DNA from: Fibrobacter sp.
GTDB lineage: Bacteria; Fibrobacterota; Fibrobacteria; Fibrobacterales; Fibrobacteraceae
Assembly (NCBI GenBank): GCA_024399035.1
Contig: JAKSID010000008.1
Coordinates: 21,922 to 85,921 of the forward strand
Length of the DNA stretch: 64,000 nt
Reading direction: 5' to 3'
Shown one piece after another: positions 62,556 to 64,000 of this stretch. The position numbers were made by a program, and so were the translations under genes. The first letter of the stretch is position 1; the number at the start of each line of letters is the position of its first letter. The notes under the pieces were generated by a model. The model did not search any database, was not told where the DNA came from, and worked only from the letters and a program-made list of their open reading frames with translations.

Positions 62556-62879
62556 ATGAATAACGAAAATCCTATGCTTAAAACCCCCACATACCGTCAC
62601 CTGCTTGGCGAAAAGAACAAGCTCATCAAACGATTGAATTTCGCGGAGCAGCGAATCGAAAAGTACGGATTCGCTCTCAGCGATGAAGAGTATCAGCTCT
62701 TGCAGCAGCGTATTGCCGCCACCAGCGAGCAGCTTGCTGATGTAAACGACAAGCTCTCCGACCTTGAAGACGGCGTCACTAGTGGCGTTGATGAAGCCGC
62801 TGCGGCAGCCATCCCCCAGAAGTGGGTGGGCAACGCCTCCAAGGCCCTCAAGGACGCCAGCCGCGCCGCAGGCCGCTAG
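62556..62879 (+). CDS. small coiled-coil protein
   Basis: A 107-aa helical protein (KTPTYRHLLGEKNKLIKRLNFAEQRI, SEQLADVNDKLSDLEDG) ending in an Ala-rich helix. The ATG at 62556 has a TTGGAG site; the frame extends 25 codons upstream without protein-like sequence. No family recognised. It has its own strong promoter, a long structured leader and a terminator, so it is probably a well-expressed single gene. Confidence 0.78.
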   Translation: MNNENPMLKTPTYRHLLGEKNKLIKRLNFAEQRIEKYGFALSDEEYQLLQQRIAATSEQLADVNDKLSDLEDGVTSGVDEAAAAAIPQKWVGNASKALKDASRAAGR

Positions 62880-62965
62880 TTGGCAACCCCACCGCAAGCC
62901 GCTGGTTGGTAACCGTGTCGCGAACCGCGAAACGACGTTGAATACAATCGCGAAGCATTTAAAAC

Positions 62966-62998
62966 AAAAGGCGACAGCTCAACGCTGCCGTCTTTTTT
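62966..62998 (+). terminator. intrinsic terminator
   Basis: A stem of AAAGGCG-CAGC with GCTG-CGTCTTT including one mismatch, then a T6 run, about 90 bases after the coiled-coil gene. Confidence 0.75.
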
Positions 62999-63011
62999 CT
63001 CTATTCACAAA

Positions 63012-63627
63012 TCAAAAACCGAGCTGCATAAAAACACTGCCACCAGGCTCCCTCAAATCGATGGAAGGAGCAATACGTAGCCTGAAACGATCGGCATTTT
63101 CTCTATACCTTTTTTCAAGTTTCTTTCCACGTTCTATTTCTTTTGGTGATTGATAAAATGACTGCGAGGCCAATATAAAGGATAGCGGAGTTAACGTCGC
63201 CAAGGTGCCAATTCCAAAAGTTCGTCCCAATATCGCAGTCCATAAATGATCATAATCCACAAAGAACGTAAGGAATATACCTAAAGCAGTAACTCCAACT
63301 CCATAGGCGATGGTCTCATATCCTTCTCTGGATTTTTTTTGAAACGTATGTATGGCAGCTATCAGCCCATGCATCATAAAGAGCAAGACTATCAGAGCTT
63401 GGAACATTCCCGTACAGCACAGAAAGCAAGGAATCCTGCGAGGTATTCTCATCTAGCAGGGTATCTAGCTTAATCCATTTGGTACGGCAACCACGCGTGA
63501 CAAGAACTTCGCTATTACGGCTCCCAATTATGTTCACAACCTTGGTTGTATCAGCGATATCATTCGAAACCACAATAGCAAACGAGAACTCACACAGAAA
63601 AAACAAGCAGAAAAGAAAAACTCGCAT
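63012..63627 (-). pseudogene. membrane/secreted protein gene split by a frameshift at an A8 tract
   Basis: The ATG at 63627 has a strong GGAGG site and a signal peptide (MRVFLFCLFFLCEFSFA). Frame 1 runs to a stop at 63316 soon after SCHTYVSKKIQ. Frame 2 continues from the same point with SREGYETIAYGVG, two membrane helices and a basic tail, to a stop at 63012. The two join smoothly if one A is removed from the A8 run (63333-63340, complement strand). It is either a broken gene, a phase-variable gene, a site of transcript slippage, or a sequencing error. Product of about 204 aa if joined. Confidence 0.7.
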
Positions 63628-63679
63628 AATAACCCTCCGAGACCAAAATACAAAATATGCCAGAAAGAGCACATACGCC

Positions 63680-63945
63680 TCAGTAGCGTGCGCCGCGATT
63701 GCGCCTCAAGGCGTGACGCACGTATCCACAGGATGGCCGAGGGATGCGAGGCGCGGGTGCCGCAGCATGTCGCACATTCGACGGACGGTTTTACGTCCGA
63801 CAGTTTTTCGACCAGTGCCTAGCGATGGGAGGAGCCGTACCGTATTTTTCCAAGGGGCGAGAGAGACAGGGCGCGAGCCGCCGTAGTGTACCGGGTGTAC
63901 ATGAGGCGGCGAGCAACGAAGTATCGCGAAGCCCATGGGGAAAAT
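63680..63945. other. GC-rich intergenic segment with many short palindromes
   Basis: Clearly more GC-rich than the genes around it, with many small inverted repeats (for example CGGACG...CGTCCG near 63782-63799). Open frames exist on both strands but none has a ribosome site or protein-like composition. I suspect a high-copy dispersed repeat of this genus, but no second copy lies in the window. Confidence 0.4.
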
Positions 63946-63947
63946 AC

Positions 63948-63983
63948 AAAAAAGAGCCCCTCGAGGTTTTCCTCAAGGGGCTC
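63948..63983 (-). terminator. terminator of a gene beyond the right edge
   Basis: GAGCCCCT/AGGGGCTC outer stem with a GAGG/CCTC inner stem; on the minus strand it is followed by U6. It should end a minus-strand gene that starts past position 64000. Confidence 0.8.
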
Positions 63984-64000
63984 ATGAATCCTGCAGCGAC

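Overview
The window looks like chromosomal DNA of a Fibrobacter-type bacterium (phylum Fibrobacterota, rumen or gut cellulose degraders). The pointers are two proteins with the Fibrobacter succinogenes major paralogous domain (5440-6135 and 8544-9167), two members of the Fibrobacter paralogous family TIGR02171 (19087-20097 and 57270-60116), two divergent secreted GH5 endoglucanases (23763-27373), and many lipoproteins with poly-Ser linkers. Many housekeeping genes are mixed with accessory patches. No rRNA, tRNA, CRISPR array or intact insertion sequence was seen. A recurring promoter form is TTGxxx-16/17-TATATT.

Layout. 1-4.5 kb: lipoprotein, HAD phosphatase, M23-like envelope protein and dnaN. 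4.6-10.4 kb: stand-alone DprA-like SLOG protein, two FISUMP proteins, a CbxX-type AAA ATPase, a phospholipase-D-like protein and an Rpn-type nuclease. Two related leader or attenuator elements precede the SLOG and Rpn genes. 10.5-19 kb: lysC, a sigma-54 activator lacking a sensor domain, outer-membrane proteins, a phosphohexomutase, a patatin and rsmA. 19-21.4 kb: TIGR02171 lipoprotein, a PerR-like regulator and a rubredoxin-first rubrerythrin with two PerR-box-like palindromes at its promoter. 21.4-28.3 kb: MBL hydrolase, NhaC-type antiporter, GH5 pair, a Phd/RelE-type toxin-antitoxin pair and a probable free-standing small RNA. 28.3-37.4 kb: RBBP9-like hydrolase, BatD-like protein, a PD-(D/E)XK protein with a repeat-rich upstream region, M48 protease, DUF4954 protein and a GT4 glycosyltransferase. 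37.4-43 kb: PDDEXK-family protein, dicarboxylate symporter, split chromate transporter and an AAA ATPase with its own operator-like repeat.

43.2-49.8 kb is the best candidate for an undescribed system. It holds an AT-rich 560-aa orphan, a 35-aa Gly/Asn micro-protein with its own promoter and terminator, a DUF2325-like protein, two small envelope genes on the other strand, a coiled-coil/J-domain protein, a vWA protein and a 49-aa Asn-rich micro-protein with an internal duplication. A 260-bp non-coding segment bounded by 12-bp inverted repeats follows. 49.9-64 kb: outer-membrane and lipoproteins, sbcCD, a three-part TIGR02171 protein, a helical-repeat protein, further lipoproteins, and a gene broken by a frameshift at an A8 tract.

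A theme across the window is small dispersed palindromic repeats of the GTCATTGCGAG...GCAATC type. They lie between genes and also in frame inside two genes, the HAD phosphatase and the GT4 glycosyltransferase, where they are read in different frames. All function calls rest on reading the sequence and remembered family motifs; no database search was run.
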